A DNA stretch of 64,000 bases. Source: Brucella sp. BE17 (GTDB lineage: Bacteria; Pseudomonadota; Alphaproteobacteria; Rhizobiales; Rhizobiaceae). Made by a program: the position numbers and the translations under genes. The stretch lies in contig NZ_CP154467.1 in the NCBI RefSeq assembly GCF_039545455.1, positions 1,302,001 to 1,366,000 on the forward strand, read 5' to 3'. Position 1 is the first letter of the stretch. Each line of letters opens with the position of its first letter. Under the pieces are notes generated by a model. That model had not been told where the DNA came from and did no database searches. It was given only the letters and a program-made list of their open reading frames with translations. Below are positions 1 through 10,954 of this stretch, piece after piece.

Positions 1-197
1 CCAAGCAATGGCCACTGGTACGCCGCGCATGGATGGTTTCGGGCGAATCCGATTTTCTGCTGCATTGCGTCGCGCGTGACCTCAACACATTCCAGACTTT
101 TGTGATCGAAGAACTCACCGCAGCGCCCAATGTGGATTCTGTGCGCACCGCGCTGACAATTCGACCGGTCAAGGACGAACCGTTGATGATTCTCTGA
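1..197 (+). CDS. Lrp/AsnC-family transcriptional regulator, C-terminal part (5' end outside window)
   Basis: An open frame enters from the left edge and stops with TGA at 195-197, leaving about 65 residues. The readable part contains VSGESDFLLHCVARDL followed by TAAPNVDSVRTALTIRP, which is the pattern of the RAM (AsnC ligand-binding) domain of Lrp/AsnC regulators. The DNA-binding half lies outside the window. Only 15 bases separate its stop from the stop of the convergent glycosyltransferase gene. In rhizobia and Brucella an Lrp-type gene is found near greA and the LPS-core mannosyltransferase gene, so the context fits. The target genes cannot be told from this fragment. Confidence 0.8.
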   Translation, partial: KQWPLVRRAWMVSGESDFLLHCVARDLNTFQTFVIEELTAAPNVDSVRTALTIRPVKDEPLMIL

Positions 198-212
198 GCC
201 TTCCGTTTCGGT

Positions 213-1277
213 TCAGCCTTGAGAGAACACGCGCTCATAAACATGACTGATTGCGCTGGCTTCCTTATCGAGCGGGAAGTTGGCGCAAACATGCGCCAAT
301 GCATTTTCGCCCTGTCGCTCAGTCATAGGCGGGTCAGCCAGATATGGCTCGATTGCCAGGCGTAACGCGTTGCCATCACCAGCGGATGCAAAACTGCCGG
401 TTCCTTCAACGACCATTTCCGCATAGGCACCGGCATCGCTGGCAACCACTGCAGTTCTTGACGCCATGGCCTCAAGTGGTGTCAGGCCAAAACCTTCATT
501 GCGCGAAGGCGCTACATACAGCGTCAAGCGACGATACCAGACACGAATATCCGGCACCTCGCCCAGAATAATAATGCGATCCTGCAATCCCGCCACGGCG
601 ATCTTTGCCTTGAGATCGTTCTCGAAAGCCTGATGCTCTGCCGTCGTCCGTCCGGTGATAATGGCTGTCCAGTCGGGGTATTTCGGCAACAACGCGATCA
701 TTGCATCAACAAAAAGATCAGTTCCCTTGGAATGGCGCACCCGACCGAAGCAGCCAATGGCATAGCGCCCCGCAAAACCAGACGCGGCAAAATTATCATC
801 CTGATTTAAAGGCGGATGAAAACGTTCAAGATCGACGCCATGCATGATAACCTCATGCGGCACCTCCAGAAAGCTGCCGGAACGGGCACTGGTCGCAATG
901 ATTGCGTTCATACGACGGATAAGCCATTTGGTGAAAGGCTTGTGGTGGCGTTGGGCGGCTGACGTGAAAATCAGCCGCAATTTCATGCGCAAAACATCGC
1001 GCATAAAAACTCCGGCAAGCATTTCGATGTTGCGGCGCGCATGCCAGATGCGAAAGCGCCTTGTTTGCGGACGCTTCCAGAATGACAACAGAGCGCTCCA
1101 CCCTAGATGCGGCAGAGTATCCGGCAATCCCGGCCCCATAACCGCAATGTTCAGCCCCTTCGCCCGCTGTAGCGGGATAAGCTGAACAATCGTCGATGTC
1201 ACGCCAGACAAGCGCTGCTTGAAATTGGGCGCGACGACTTCGACGTCCTCAACCGGAACATATATGGGATCGGCCAT
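213..1277 (-). CDS. wadC: LPS core mannosyltransferase, WadC/LpcC type (GT4 glycosyltransferase)
   Basis: This 354-residue protein is a GT-B fold glycosyltransferase of family GT4. The C-terminal half carries the nucleotide-sugar region: CFGRVRHSKGTDLFVDAM, then the E-x7-E motif in RNEGFGLTPLEAMASR. It has no signal peptide or membrane segment, as expected for an enzyme acting at the inner face of the inner membrane. From family knowledge, LpcC of Rhizobium and WadC of Brucella add a mannose to the LPS inner core; in Brucella this builds the lateral core branch that shields the LPS from innate immunity. The gene starts 4 bases after the greA stop on the same strand, so the two are probably co-transcribed. 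The exact sugar and acceptor are inferred from homology and gene order. Confidence 0.8.
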   Translation of the reverse strand: MADPIYVPVEDVEVVAPNFKQRLSGVTSTIVQLIPLQRAKGLNIAVMGPGLPDTLPHLGWSALLSFWKRPQTRRFRIWHARRNIEMLAGVFMRDVLRMKLRLIFTSAAQRHHKPFTKWLIRRMNAIIATSARSGSFLEVPHEVIMHGVDLERFHPPLNQDDNFAASGFAGRYAIGCFGRVRHSKGTDLFVDAMIALLPKYPDWTAIITGRTTAEHQAFENDLKAKIAVAGLQDRIIILGEVPDIRVWYRRLTLYVAPSRNEGFGLTPLEAMASRTAVVASDAGAYAEMVVEGTGSFASAGDGNALRLAIEPYLADPPMTERQGENALAHVCANFPLDKEASAISHVYERVFSQG

Positions 1278-1281
1278 GCGA

Positions 1282-1755
1282 TTAGACGTATTTCAGGCCA
1301 AGTATCTCATAGGAGCGTGAACCACCCGGCGCGTTCACTTCAATTGTATCGCCTTCGCCCTTACCGATCAGCGCACGCGCTATTGGCGATGAAATCGAAA
1401 TACGGCCTTTTTTCACATCGGCTTCCTGATCGCCGACGATCTGGTAGACCTTTTCTTCCTCGGTATCCTCATCGATGAGTGTTACCGTGGCACCAAACTT
1501 GATTTTGTCACCGCTGAGCTTGCTGACATCGATCACTTCGGCGCGGCCAACAAGTTCTTCCAGCTCGTTGATACGACCTTCGTTCAGGCTCTGGGCTTCT
1601 TTTGCGGCATGATATTCAGCATTCTCCGACAGATCGCCATGGGCACGCGCTTCGGCAATGGCCTCGATGATCCTTGGCCGCTCGGATTGCTGGCGCTGGC
1701 GAAGCTCTTCCTTGAGCTGTTCAAACCCGCCCGGTGTCATAGGGAATTTTTCCAT
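1282..1755 (-). CDS. greA: Transcription elongation factor GreA
   Basis: The 157-residue product has the standard GreA length and layout: an N-terminal coiled-coil hairpin with the acidic tip motif [18 protein letters not shown] (around residues 37-54) and a C-terminal FKBP-like domain with [18 protein letters not shown]. GreA enters the secondary channel of RNA polymerase and stimulates cleavage of backtracked RNA, rescuing stalled complexes. The gene lies directly upstream of wadC on the same strand. The start ATG is followed by [26 protein letters not shown] is a possible later start, but the longer form is usual in alphaproteobacteria. Confidence 0.97.
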   Translation of the reverse strand: MEKFPMTPGGFEQLKEELRQRQQSERPRIIEAIAEARAHGDLSENAEYHAAKEAQSLNEGRINELEELVGRAEVIDVSKLSGDKIKFGATVTLIDEDTEEEKVYQIVGDQEADVKKGRISISSPIARALIGKGEGDTIEVNAPGGSRSYEILGLKYV

Positions 1756-2038
1756 ACCCAGTCCTTTCCTTCGCCGGCATGCGTCCTTTCAGGACCTTCC
1801 TACGCCGGTCGTTTGATGCCCGCAGCACCCCGAAAACCACATGTCACGGAGCACCCTTCGGCGATAAAAATACCGCCGAAACACAAAAAGAAAACGGCCA
1901 CCGAAACACCTGCCTCGGAACCGTTCAAATGAATTCATGAAACTATAGCATTTCCGCCAGTGATTTCACTCGGAAAAATACAGCCCTGTTAATTCTCCGG
2001 AAAAGTCCCTGACAGGCGATGCGTATTCAAGCGTTAGA

Positions 2039-2389
2039 TCAGGCCTTAAAGATCAGGGCTGCACCACCTGCGATAAGGGAAAAACCAAGCAAATGATGCC
2101 AGGTAAGCGCCTCTTTGAGGTAAAACAGTGAAAACAGGGCGAAAATCACCAGTGTGATGACTTCCTGTATCGTCTTGAGTTGCGCTGCGGAATAGACCTC
2201 ATGTCCGATGCGGTTGGCGGGAACCGCCATGCAATATTCGGCAAGCGCAATCGACCAACTTATAAAAATTACCGTGACGATCGGCGTATTCGTAAACTTG
2301 AGATGCCCATACCAGGCAAAGGTCATGAATATATTTGACCCAATAAGGAGCAAAATGGGAAGAACGGACGGCGACAACAAGAATGACAT
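2039..2389 (-). CDS. DMT-family membrane protein (DUF486)
   Basis: The chosen start gives 116 residues beginning MSFLLSPSVLPILLLIGSN, matching the usual 110-120 residues of the DUF486 family; the frame stays open for 33 more codons upstream but those residues are not family-like. Four hydrophobic segments are visible, with the characteristic FMTFAWYGHLKF near residue 22-33 and YLKEALTWHHLLGF near the C-terminus. DUF486 proteins are small four-helix members of the drug/metabolite transporter superfamily, probably acting as dimers like SMR proteins. No substrate is known. The gene is separate from greA by about 280 bases. Confidence 0.85.
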   Translation of the reverse strand: MSFLLSPSVLPILLLIGSNIFMTFAWYGHLKFTNTPIVTVIFISWSIALAEYCMAVPANRIGHEVYSAAQLKTIQEVITLVIFALFSLFYLKEALTWHHLLGFSLIAGGAALIFKA

Positions 2390-2563
2390 GGAATAAAAAC
2401 TCGCAGCCCGCACGCAACGGGAATGATCGGATCCCCCGAAAATAACACGAAGCGAACAGCAGCGCGCCATTCTTGTTCTTAATTTCACACAATTTTTACT
2501 CTATAAAACAATCCGCATATTAGTGCAGAATCATGGCCTCCAGTACCGGAACAAAGGCAATTT

Positions 2564-2803
2564 ATGGCCTTCAAAGCATTGTTAAAAGTGCAGGAACTGC
2601 AATGGGCAGGTGCAACCGCCCTCTTTGTGTTCGCTTCAGCCTGCACAAGCCCCGCGACCCTTCGCCAGCAAGCGCCCGCACGCCCCGCAGTAGCCTTGCC
2701 ACAATCAACCATTGCTCCCGCTCCATCTCCTCCGCCATCCGAGCCGCGTGTTATCGGCCTGGCTGAGGAAACAGAGCAGAATGCAATGAAGATGCTGCCG
2801 TAA
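2564..2803 (+). CDS. Possible small lipoprotein (79 aa)
   Basis: The frame encodes a short protein with a hydrophobic stretch GATALFVFASAC followed by a Ser/Pro/Ala-rich tail, which resembles a lipoprotein signal with a poor lipobox (ASA-C, where the position at -3 is Ala instead of Leu). A weak purine-rich site (AAAGG) lies 6 bases before the ATG. It lies between two minus-strand genes, 10 bases from the thioesterase stop. I do not recognise a family. It may be real, or an open frame in an intergenic stretch; the ordered C-terminus EETEQNAMKMLP ending just before the convergent gene argues mildly for a gene. Confidence 0.4.
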   Translation: MAFKALLKVQELQWAGATALFVFASACTSPATLRQQAPARPAVALPQSTIAPAPSPPPSEPRVIGLAEETEQNAMKMLP

Positions 2804-2813
2804 TTTTCGGCAA

Positions 2814-3200
2814 TTATTCGGAAGGAACCGGCTTTGGCTTTCCTGACGGATCGAGCGCAACCATGATAAATTCGCCGTGCGTTACGAGGTCCATCTCCTC
2901 CGAAAGGTAACGCTGCGCCCATGCTTCGACATGCAGCGTAATAGACGTGCGCCCCACACGGGTAATTTCGGTATAGACGCAAAGTGCGTCGCCGATCTTG
3001 ACCGGCTTTGCGAATGACATTTCCCGCACAGCAGCCGTCACAACACGCCCCTTTGCCCGCTCGGCAGCACGGATACCACTGGCCGAGTCCATCTGTGACA
3101 TGACCCAGCCGCCGAAAATATCCCCCGCGGCATTGGCATCCTTCGGCATGGCCTGCGTGCGAACGGTCAATATGCCGGTCGGTTTGCTGTTTTCGTTCAT
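2814..3200 (-). CDS. Acyl-CoA thioesterase, hotdog fold (YciA-like)
   Basis: The protein of about 128 residues is a single hotdog domain of the acyl-CoA hydrolase type. The diagnostic stretch is ANAAGDIFGGWVMSQMDSA, in which the Asp after Gly and the Gly-Gly-Trp-Val segment form the helix that holds the catalytic Asp, followed by SFAKPVKIGDALCVYTEI. It should hydrolyse acyl-CoA thioesters in the cytoplasm; chain-length preference cannot be read. I chose the ATG at 3200 because AAGGAA lies about 7 bases upstream of it, while the upstream ATG at 3218 has no ribosome-binding site. Confidence 0.88.
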   Translation of the reverse strand: MNENSKPTGILTVRTQAMPKDANAAGDIFGGWVMSQMDSASGIRAAERAKGRVVTAAVREMSFAKPVKIGDALCVYTEITRVGRTSITLHVEAWAQRYLSEEMDLVTHGEFIMVALDPSGKPKPVPSE

Positions 3201-3422
3201 CAATATTTCCTTTGGCATAAATGGAGAGTCGTAACTGATCGTGCTGAAAGCCCATATCAGGGAAAAGCGCGACGCAGAACCCGCAACGTTTTGTTAGCGC
3301 CCTTGCATCAGAAACGAAACATACTCCCCCTGAGAACCCCAAGACATCCTTAACAAATAATTGCAAGTAATACAGGTAGAACTGTGCTAGGAACTATTTA
3401 AATAACGCATTAGAGGTTTATA

Positions 3423-3980
3423 ATGAAAGCAGCCTTCAAGTCTTCCATTGTTATATTAGCAATATTGTTTTCAACAGGCGCCCAGGCCAATAATGCGATT
3501 GCGACCACGACTGTCAATCTGCGCTCCGGTCCAGGCACACAATATCCGAGCCTTGGGCGTATCCCGAACGGTGTCGTAATCAATGTAGCAGGTTGCACCA
3601 CTGGCTATGGCTGGTGCCGGGTCAATTATCGCGGACTGGAAGGCTGGACCGCTTCGCAATATATAGCCGTACAAACCGGCGGCCCCTCCGGTGGGAGCGG
3701 CGATTTTGGCACCGACGCTGCTGCAATTGGCATCCCTCTGATTGCCGGTCTGGTCATCGGAGCAGCAATTCAATCCGACCGCGACGATGACAGATGGAGA
3801 CGTGATCGCTGGCGTGACGATTGGGGTCCGGGACCGTATCGTCCAGGTCCGTACTGGCGCGGGCCAGGCTACTGGGGACCTCCGCGCCCACATTGGACTG
3901 ACCGTCCGGGTTGGAGCGGCCATCCTGGTTATCATCCAAATTTCGACGGTCCCAGCAATTGGGGTATGATGCGTCGTTGA
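3423..3980 (+). CDS. Secreted SH3-domain protein
   Basis: The 185-residue protein starts with a signal peptide (VILAILFSTGAQA, cleavage near residue 22) and has a bacterial SH3 domain at about 25-80, recognised by TTVNLRSGPGTQYPSLGRIPNG and GYGWCRVNYRGLEGWTASQYI. A short hydrophobic Gly-rich stretch (AAIGIPLIAGLVIGAA) follows, then an Arg/Asp- and Pro/Gly/Trp-rich tail (DRDDDRWRRDRWRDDWGPGPY) typical of Rhizobiales envelope proteins. SH3b domains often bind peptidoglycan or other cell-wall ligands, so a periplasmic or envelope role is likely. The gene stands alone, with a perfect hairpin just after the stop. Confidence 0.85.
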   Translation: MKAAFKSSIVILAILFSTGAQANNAIATTTVNLRSGPGTQYPSLGRIPNGVVINVAGCTTGYGWCRVNYRGLEGWTASQYIAVQTGGPSGGSGDFGTDAAAIGIPLIAGLVIGAAIQSDRDDDRWRRDRWRDDWGPGPYRPGPYWRGPGYWGPPRPHWTDRPGWSGHPGYHPNFDGPSNWGMMRR

Positions 3981-3994
3981 CCGCATAACCAAAA

Positions 3995-4070
3995 CATCCT
4001 GACATCATACTGTCAGGATGGATGATTGCATTTGTTAAGGGTGCACTGAATAAAGTCCGCGCACCCTTTT
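3995..4070 (+). terminator. Two hairpins after the SH3 gene; the second is a candidate intrinsic terminator
   Basis: A perfect 10-bp stem (CATCCTGACA / TGTCAGGATG, 3995-4004 and 4011-4020) with a 6-base loop begins 15 bases after the stop but has no T-run. A second stem (AAGGGTGC / GCACCCTT, 4037-4044 and 4061-4068) with a 16-base loop ends in TTTT and is the better terminator. Confidence 0.55.
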
Positions 4071-4101
4071 CATTTATGCGCCAAAATCCCATATTGCAAC
4101 C

Positions 4102-6879
<2,778 letters not shown>

Positions 6880-6893
6880 TTGCGCTGGAAGGC

Positions 6894-7907
6894 TTACCAA
6901 CCTTCCAACACGATCTTGCCTTTCGCTTTACCACTTTCAAGCACGCCATGCGCCTTTTTCAAATTGGCGGCGTTAATTGGTGACAGGATTTCGGTCAGTG
7001 TCGATTTGATCTTGCCCTCTTCAGCCAGTTGCGCGACCCGATTGAGAAGCTTGCCTTGTTCGTCCATGTCTTGCGTCTCGAAGATGGCGCGTGTGAACAT
7101 CAGCTCCCAATGGACTGACACCGATTTGCGCTTGAACGGCATCACATCGAGCACCTCTGGATCATCGATCAGGCTAAACCGGCCTTGTGGTGCGATCAGT
7201 TTTACAACCTCTTCCAGATGACCAAGGGTCTGCGTGGTCGAAAAGACGAAGGCAGGTGCGCCAATCCCCAAAGCCTCGATCTGCGCTGCCAGTGGTTTGC
7301 TATGGTCGATGACATGATGTGCACCAAGTTCTGTCACCCAGTCTTGCGTTTCCGGTCGCGAAGCCGTGGCAATCACCGTCAAGTCTGTCAACGCGCGCAG
7401 CAGCTGGATCGCGATGGAGCCGACACCGCCAGCCCCACCGATGATAAGAATGGAATGGGACGCGCCCGGCACCGTTTTGCGTACATCAAGCCGGTCGAAC
7501 AATGCTTCCCATGCGGTAATCGCAGTAAGCGGTAAAGCCGCAGCTTGCGCATTGGAAAGAGCTGTGGGCGCGAGGCTTGCGATGCGCTCATCAACCAGAT
7601 GGAGCTCGCTGTTGGTGCCGGGACGTATGATCGAACCCGCATACCAGACCCGATCGCCGGGCCTGAATTTCGTCACCGCTTCGCCCGTGGCCGCGACCGT
7701 ACCGACGGCATCCCAGCCAAGCACTTTCCACGGCTCCTTTTCCGGCGCAACGCCACCCCTGATTTTGTAATCAACCGGGTTTACCGAAACCGCCTCAACC
7801 CGCACCAGAATATCACGACCGGAGGGTTTCGGATCGTCGAGCGTCACATCGACAAGGGCTTCCTCGCGCACGATAGCGCCGGGAACCTGGTAGGCTACTG
7901 CTTTCAT
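6894..7907 (-). CDS. Zinc-type alcohol dehydrogenase-like / quinone oxidoreductase (MDR family)
   Basis: The 337-residue protein is a medium-chain dehydrogenase/reductase. The N-terminal GroES-like domain shows NPVDYKIRGG and VLGWDAVGTVAATGEAVTKFRPGDRV; the NAD(P)-binding Rossmann domain has ILIIGGAGGVGSIAIQLLRAL near residue 152-172. The catalytic-zinc ligands of true alcohol dehydrogenases are absent, so it belongs to the zinc-independent quinone-oxidoreductase-like group. It probably reduces an electrophilic carbonyl or quinone with NAD(P)H. It is transcribed divergently from an HxlR-type regulator 114 bases away, an arrangement common for reductases induced by quinones or aldehydes; this regulation is inferred. 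Confidence 0.88.
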   Translation of the reverse strand: MKAVAYQVPGAIVREEALVDVTLDDPKPSGRDILVRVEAVSVNPVDYKIRGGVAPEKEPWKVLGWDAVGTVAATGEAVTKFRPGDRVWYAGSIIRPGTNSELHLVDERIASLAPTALSNAQAAALPLTAITAWEALFDRLDVRKTVPGASHSILIIGGAGGVGSIAIQLLRALTDLTVIATASRPETQDWVTELGAHHVIDHSKPLAAQIEALGIGAPAFVFSTTQTLGHLEEVVKLIAPQGRFSLIDDPEVLDVMPFKRKSVSVHWELMFTRAIFETQDMDEQGKLLNRVAQLAEEGKIKSTLTEILSPINAANLKKAHGVLESGKAKGKIVLEGW

Positions 7908-8021
7908 TTCATTGCTCCATTTACTTATGGACGAAGGATACGGTATGAAAAGAATATGTAAATATGCACAAAATCCGCATATAGTACTGCTTTACGCACT
8001 TAGTTACAAAAGGATACTTTT
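7908..8021. promoter_or_regulatory. Divergent promoter region of the MDR reductase and HxlR genes
   Basis: The AT-rich gap must hold both promoters. The octamer AAGGATAC occurs twice (7934-7941 and 8010-8017), and the first copy overlaps a small inverted repeat ATAC-G-GTAT (7938-7946). These are possible HxlR operators. No experimentally known site is matched. Confidence 0.4.
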
Positions 8022-8435
8022 ATGGTGAAACCTCGCCATTCACGGTTCTATTCTAAGCCGGGCTGTTCCGTTGAAGCGGCCATAAGCCTCATCGAAGGCA
8101 AATGGAAATGCATCGTTCTGTTTCACTTGCTTGATGGCACAATGCGCTTCAGCGAAATACGCCGCCAGATCGAAAGCGTCAGCCCGCGTGTGCTGACCAA
8201 CCAGTTGCGCGAGCTTGAGGAAGATGGACTGATCACGCGCAAGGTCTATGCGCAGGTCCCACCGAAGGTAGAATACAGCATATCGCCACTCGGACGCAGC
8301 CTTGAACCCATATTACTCTCACTCAAAATATGGGGCGATGTGAATATGGGACGGTTCTGCAGGCCCGATCCTGTTCCGGAAGGCTATACATCTCGCAACA
8401 GCCCAGATGGATCCGCAAGGAATGAGTCCTCCTAA
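8022..8435 (+). CDS. HxlR-family transcriptional regulator
   Basis: The 137-residue protein is a winged-helix regulator of the HxlR/YodB class. Its signature is C-x-V-E-A-A-I-S-L-I-EGKWKCIVLFHL near the N-terminus, where Cys13 is at the position of the redox-sensing Cys of YodB-like members, followed by MRFSEIRRQIESVSPRVLTNQLRELEEDGLI and VPPKVEYSISPLGRSLEPIL. Dimeric HxlR proteins often repress an adjacent divergent reductase gene and release on modification by quinones or aldehydes. The divergent MDR oxidoreductase is the obvious target, by context only. The GTG/ATG choice at the start (ATGGTG) is minor. Confidence 0.9.
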   Translation: MVKPRHSRFYSKPGCSVEAAISLIEGKWKCIVLFHLLDGTMRFSEIRRQIESVSPRVLTNQLRELEEDGLITRKVYAQVPPKVEYSISPLGRSLEPILLSLKIWGDVNMGRFCRPDPVPEGYTSRNSPDGSARNESS

Positions 8436-8565
8436 GAAACACCAAAACACGGACCACAAAGCTGTTGTGCCAGTGCGCCGTCGCCATAGGTCGAGCCTTG
8501 GAAAATTCCAGTCGACAAGTCGTCATCTTGCTTTACCTTGTCGCCGCAAATGACCGGGGCCTCAT

Positions 8566-9465
8566 ATGAAATATTTCCTCAAGTCACTTCTGATATTAGC
8601 GTTTTCACACGTTCTCCTGTTTTTCGACAGGGATATGCTGTCCTTTGCACAAACCAACACACAGGCATCTGCACCATCGTCCGAAGCCTTGGAACGCGAG
8701 GCTGGCCCCACCACAGACCGGATATGTCAGCTCATCGAAAAAAACGCGGAAGCTTATGGCATCCCGAAGGACTTCTTCGCGCGGCTGATCTGGAAGGAAA
8801 GCCGGTTCGACCATAAAGCGGTGAGCCCGGTGGGGGCCGAGGGTATCGCGCAGTTCATGCCCTATACGGCCAAAGAACGCGGCCTTGTCGATCCCTTTGA
8901 CGTTGAGCAGGCCATTCCAGCTTCAGCGCGTTTCCTTGCCGACCTCAAGCGCAACTTCGGCAATTGGGGCCTTGCGGCAGCAGCCTATAATGCGGGATCG
9001 GGACGCGTATCGGGCTGGATGCGCTCCGGCGGTTTTCTGCCACTGGAAACGGAAGGGTATGTGCTCGACATTACCGGTGTCCCCGCTGACGATTTCGCTG
9101 CCGGAACCGAACTGGTCAATCGCCCGCTCGACCCAAAACTTGAATTTGCGCAAGCCTGCCGGCGTCTACCGATCATCCGTTTTGCTACCACACCGATGTC
9201 GCATATAAAACCGAAACCCTGGGGCATACAGGTCGCGGGCAATTTCAGGCGCAATGTTGCAGCCAGCCAATGGAGCCGCCTGCGCAAGCAGTTTTCCGCA
9301 GTCTTAAGCGGGCACGAGCCTGTTATCAGCCGTGTGCGCAGCCCTATCGGGCGACGCGGGATTTATGCGGTACGGATCGGGGCCGACAGTTCAGCGGAGG
9401 CCAACAAAATCTGCGGCAGACTTCGGGCAGCGGGTGGTGCCTGCATCGTGTCACGCAATCGTTAG
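8566..9465 (+). CDS. Periplasmic lytic transglycosylase (SLT) with C-terminal SPOR-like domain
   Basis: The 299-residue protein opens with a hydrophobic N-terminus (FLKSLLILAFSHVLLFF) that serves as signal peptide or anchor. Residues about 51-150 form a Slt-type transglycosylase domain: catalytic Glu78 in IWKESRFDHKAVSPVGAEGIAQFMP, then AAAAYNAGSGRVSGW. The last 40 residues (GIYAVRIGADSSAEANKICGRL) look like a SPOR peptidoglycan-binding domain. It should cleave the MurNAc-GlcNAc bond of peptidoglycan to give 1,6-anhydro ends. A MltE/MltC-like role in septal or growth remodelling is plausible, but no partner gene is adjacent. Confidence 0.88.
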   Translation: MKYFLKSLLILAFSHVLLFFDRDMLSFAQTNTQASAPSSEALEREAGPTTDRICQLIEKNAEAYGIPKDFFARLIWKESRFDHKAVSPVGAEGIAQFMPYTAKERGLVDPFDVEQAIPASARFLADLKRNFGNWGLAAAAYNAGSGRVSGWMRSGGFLPLETEGYVLDITGVPADDFAAGTELVNRPLDPKLEFAQACRRLPIIRFATTPMSHIKPKPWGIQVAGNFRRNVAASQWSRLRKQFSAVLSGHEPVISRVRSPIGRRGIYAVRIGADSSAEANKICGRLRAAGGACIVSRNR

Positions 9466-9947
9466 AGTATATCTCCCATAAGTGAGAGCCGGTTATGGGG
9501 TGACTACCCAAAGCACGTATACGCTGCTGGCGGAAGCTTCGCTGAATGGCTCCTATTACTTGTAAAACAGCTACATATAAAGGATAGCCCAGCCCGTTTG
9601 ACCTTGAATCAGCGTAGATTATAGAAATATTCAGAAAGATTGATCAACGTTACGGTTCTAAAAGAACCAAAGACAGACAAGCGAAAGAATCTGCTTGCCA
9701 AATATCGGTTCTTAGATCAGTCTTCACGTGTTCGGGCACTTAGCGAACAAATGGAAGACTGAAAGAACGGCGCGCCGGGGCCGCTATAAGCTCCGGGCCT
9801 GGGGGAAAATTCTAGGCAATGATCGGTTCCTTCCCAATGTCGAGAACTGCCTGCATAACCCTCTGTCGGGTGTGTGGTGCGCTTGACAGAAGCTATAATT
9901 CCATCGTTTCCAAAAAGCGATGGCGCCAAGGAAAAGGAACGGATCCA
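9466..9947. other. 482-base gap with strong secondary structure upstream of cspA
   Basis: I see no convincing coding frame. Structures: CCCATAA / TTATGGG (9475-9481, 9493-9499) just after the transglycosylase stop; GGTTC / GAACC (9654-9668); and a long two-part hairpin, CAGTCTTC / GAAGACTG (9718-9725, 9754-9761) with an inner stem TGTTCG / CGAACA (9729-9734, 9744-9749). CTTGACA at 9884 and TATAAT further on are too close together to form one promoter. A further stem CCATCG / CGATGG (9901-9906, 9918-9923) lies in the presumed cspA leader. The 9650-9765 block could be an RNA gene or a regulatory leader. Confidence 0.5.
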
Positions 9948-10163
9948 ATGGCACAGACCGGACTGGTCAAATTCTTCAATAATGAAAAGGGCTTTGGTTT
10001 CATTAAGCCTGATGATGGCGGGGCGGACATCTTCGTTCATATCTCAGCCGTACAAGCTTCAGGTCTTACGGGTCTCGCAGACAATCAGAAGGTCTCTTAC
10101 GAGACGGAACCTGATCGTCGCGGCAAGGGTCCCAAGGCTGTGAACATCACCGTCACCGATTGA
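9948..10163 (+). CDS. Cold-shock domain protein (CspA family)
   Basis: The 71-residue product is a single cold-shock (OB-fold) domain. RNP1-like KGFGFIKPD and RNP2-like DIFVHISAV are both present, as is the start MAQTGLVKFFN. I chose the ATG at 9948, which has an AAGGAAAAGGAACGG purine stretch upstream; an upstream in-frame ATG at 9819 would add 43 residues unlike the family. It binds single-stranded RNA/DNA and acts as an RNA chaperone; whether it is cold-induced cannot be read from the sequence. A perfect terminator follows. Confidence 0.95.
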   Translation: MAQTGLVKFFNNEKGFGFIKPDDGGADIFVHISAVQASGLTGLADNQKVSYETEPDRRGKGPKAVNITVTD

Positions 10164-10186
10164 TGTTCAATATTTGACTTTTACGG

Positions 10187-10211
10187 CCCCGGTTCGCACC
10201 GGGGTTTTTTT
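10187..10211 (+). terminator. Intrinsic terminator of cspA
   Basis: Perfect 7-bp stem CCCCGGT / ACCGGGG with a TCGC tetraloop, directly followed by seven T residues, 24 bases after the cspA stop. Confidence 0.93.
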
Positions 10212-10453
10212 ATGGCTTTTGATATCTTTTAGTATCCAACACGATCGATAGAATGCGTTAGGCTTTTATCACTCCTCGCGATTGTTACGTTTGGCTGCAT
10301 ATATTTTACCGCCCGCTCCCACCGAAACTGCGCCTCGATCATTATTCAGCCTCCATTCATGTCGAAAGAGTTAATTCTTTCTTCATAGTCGTTGCGTTCG
10401 CCTCGGCAACACGCAGCACGAGTATCGCAGTTGAGCTTCAAAAGGAGCGAACC

Positions 10454-10906
10454 ATGAATCGATTTGCGAAGACGGCTATTCTGGCCGTAGCAGCCATGGC
10501 AGCCGTTGCTGCTCCTATAGCATCCGCTTCGGCGGATTCCTGGGGCCGTCATGGATGGAACCGCGGCGGATGGGATCGGCCCTATCGCCACCATCGTCGC
10601 GACAGAGGGGCCGACGCACTTGCAGCGGGTGCCATCGGCCTTGCAGCTGGAGCGCTGATCGGCAGCGTACTGAGCCAACCGCAGCAGCCGACTTATGTCC
10701 AGCCTGCGCCGGTCTATGCACCGCCGCCACCGCCACCAGCCTATTATCCGCCAGCACCGGCGCGCGGCGTGGCTTATCGCGCAAGCTTTGAGCCCTGGAG
10801 CCGTGCATGGTACGATTACTGCTCCGACCGCTACCGCTCATTTAATCCGAGCACCGGAACCTACCGCGGTTACGATGGTCGCGATCATTTCTGCAATGCA
10901 AATTGA
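10454..10906 (+). CDS. BA14k-family secreted protein
   Basis: The 150-residue precursor has a clear signal peptide (TAILAVAAMAAVAAPIASASA, cleavage near residue 26-28), a His/Arg/Trp/Gly-rich stretch, a glycine-rich hydrophobic helix (ALAAGAIGLAAGALIGSVL), a Pro/Tyr-rich linker with repeated PPP and a C-terminal BA14k domain. That domain is recognised by WYDYCSDRYRSFNPSTGTYRGYDGRDHFC, in which two Cys probably pair. The family was named for a 14-kDa immunoreactive protein of Brucella abortus with haemagglutinin-like activity. The role of this paralogue is unknown; an envelope location is likely. It has its own terminator, shared with the convergent MBL gene. Confidence 0.88.
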   Translation: MNRFAKTAILAVAAMAAVAAPIASASADSWGRHGWNRGGWDRPYRHHRRDRGADALAAGAIGLAAGALIGSVLSQPQQPTYVQPAPVYAPPPPPPAYYPPAPARGVAYRASFEPWSRAWYDYCSDRYRSFNPSTGTYRGYDGRDHFCNAN

Positions 10907-10930
10907 TCAGCGCGTGAAATAAAATCAAAA

Positions 10931-10954
10931 GTCGCCCATCAGGGCGGCTTTTTT
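10931..10954. terminator. Terminator between convergent BA14k and MBL genes
   Basis: A 7-bp stem GTCGCCC / GGGCGGC (one G-T wobble) with an ATCA loop, followed by six T on the plus strand and preceded by AAAA, so it may work in both directions. The MBL gene stop codon begins inside the T-run at 10953. Confidence 0.85.

Noticed and set aside
2485..3366. Long minus-strand frame of 293 codons over the thioesterase gene
   Set aside because: It overlaps the thioesterase in another frame, has no domain-like pattern, and is Cys/Gly/Arg-rich in a way typical of shadow frames in this GC range.
9884..9900. CTTGACA ... TATAAT as a single cspA promoter
   Set aside because: The two elements are only about 5 bases apart, far short of the 16-18 needed, so they cannot be the -35 and -10 of one promoter.
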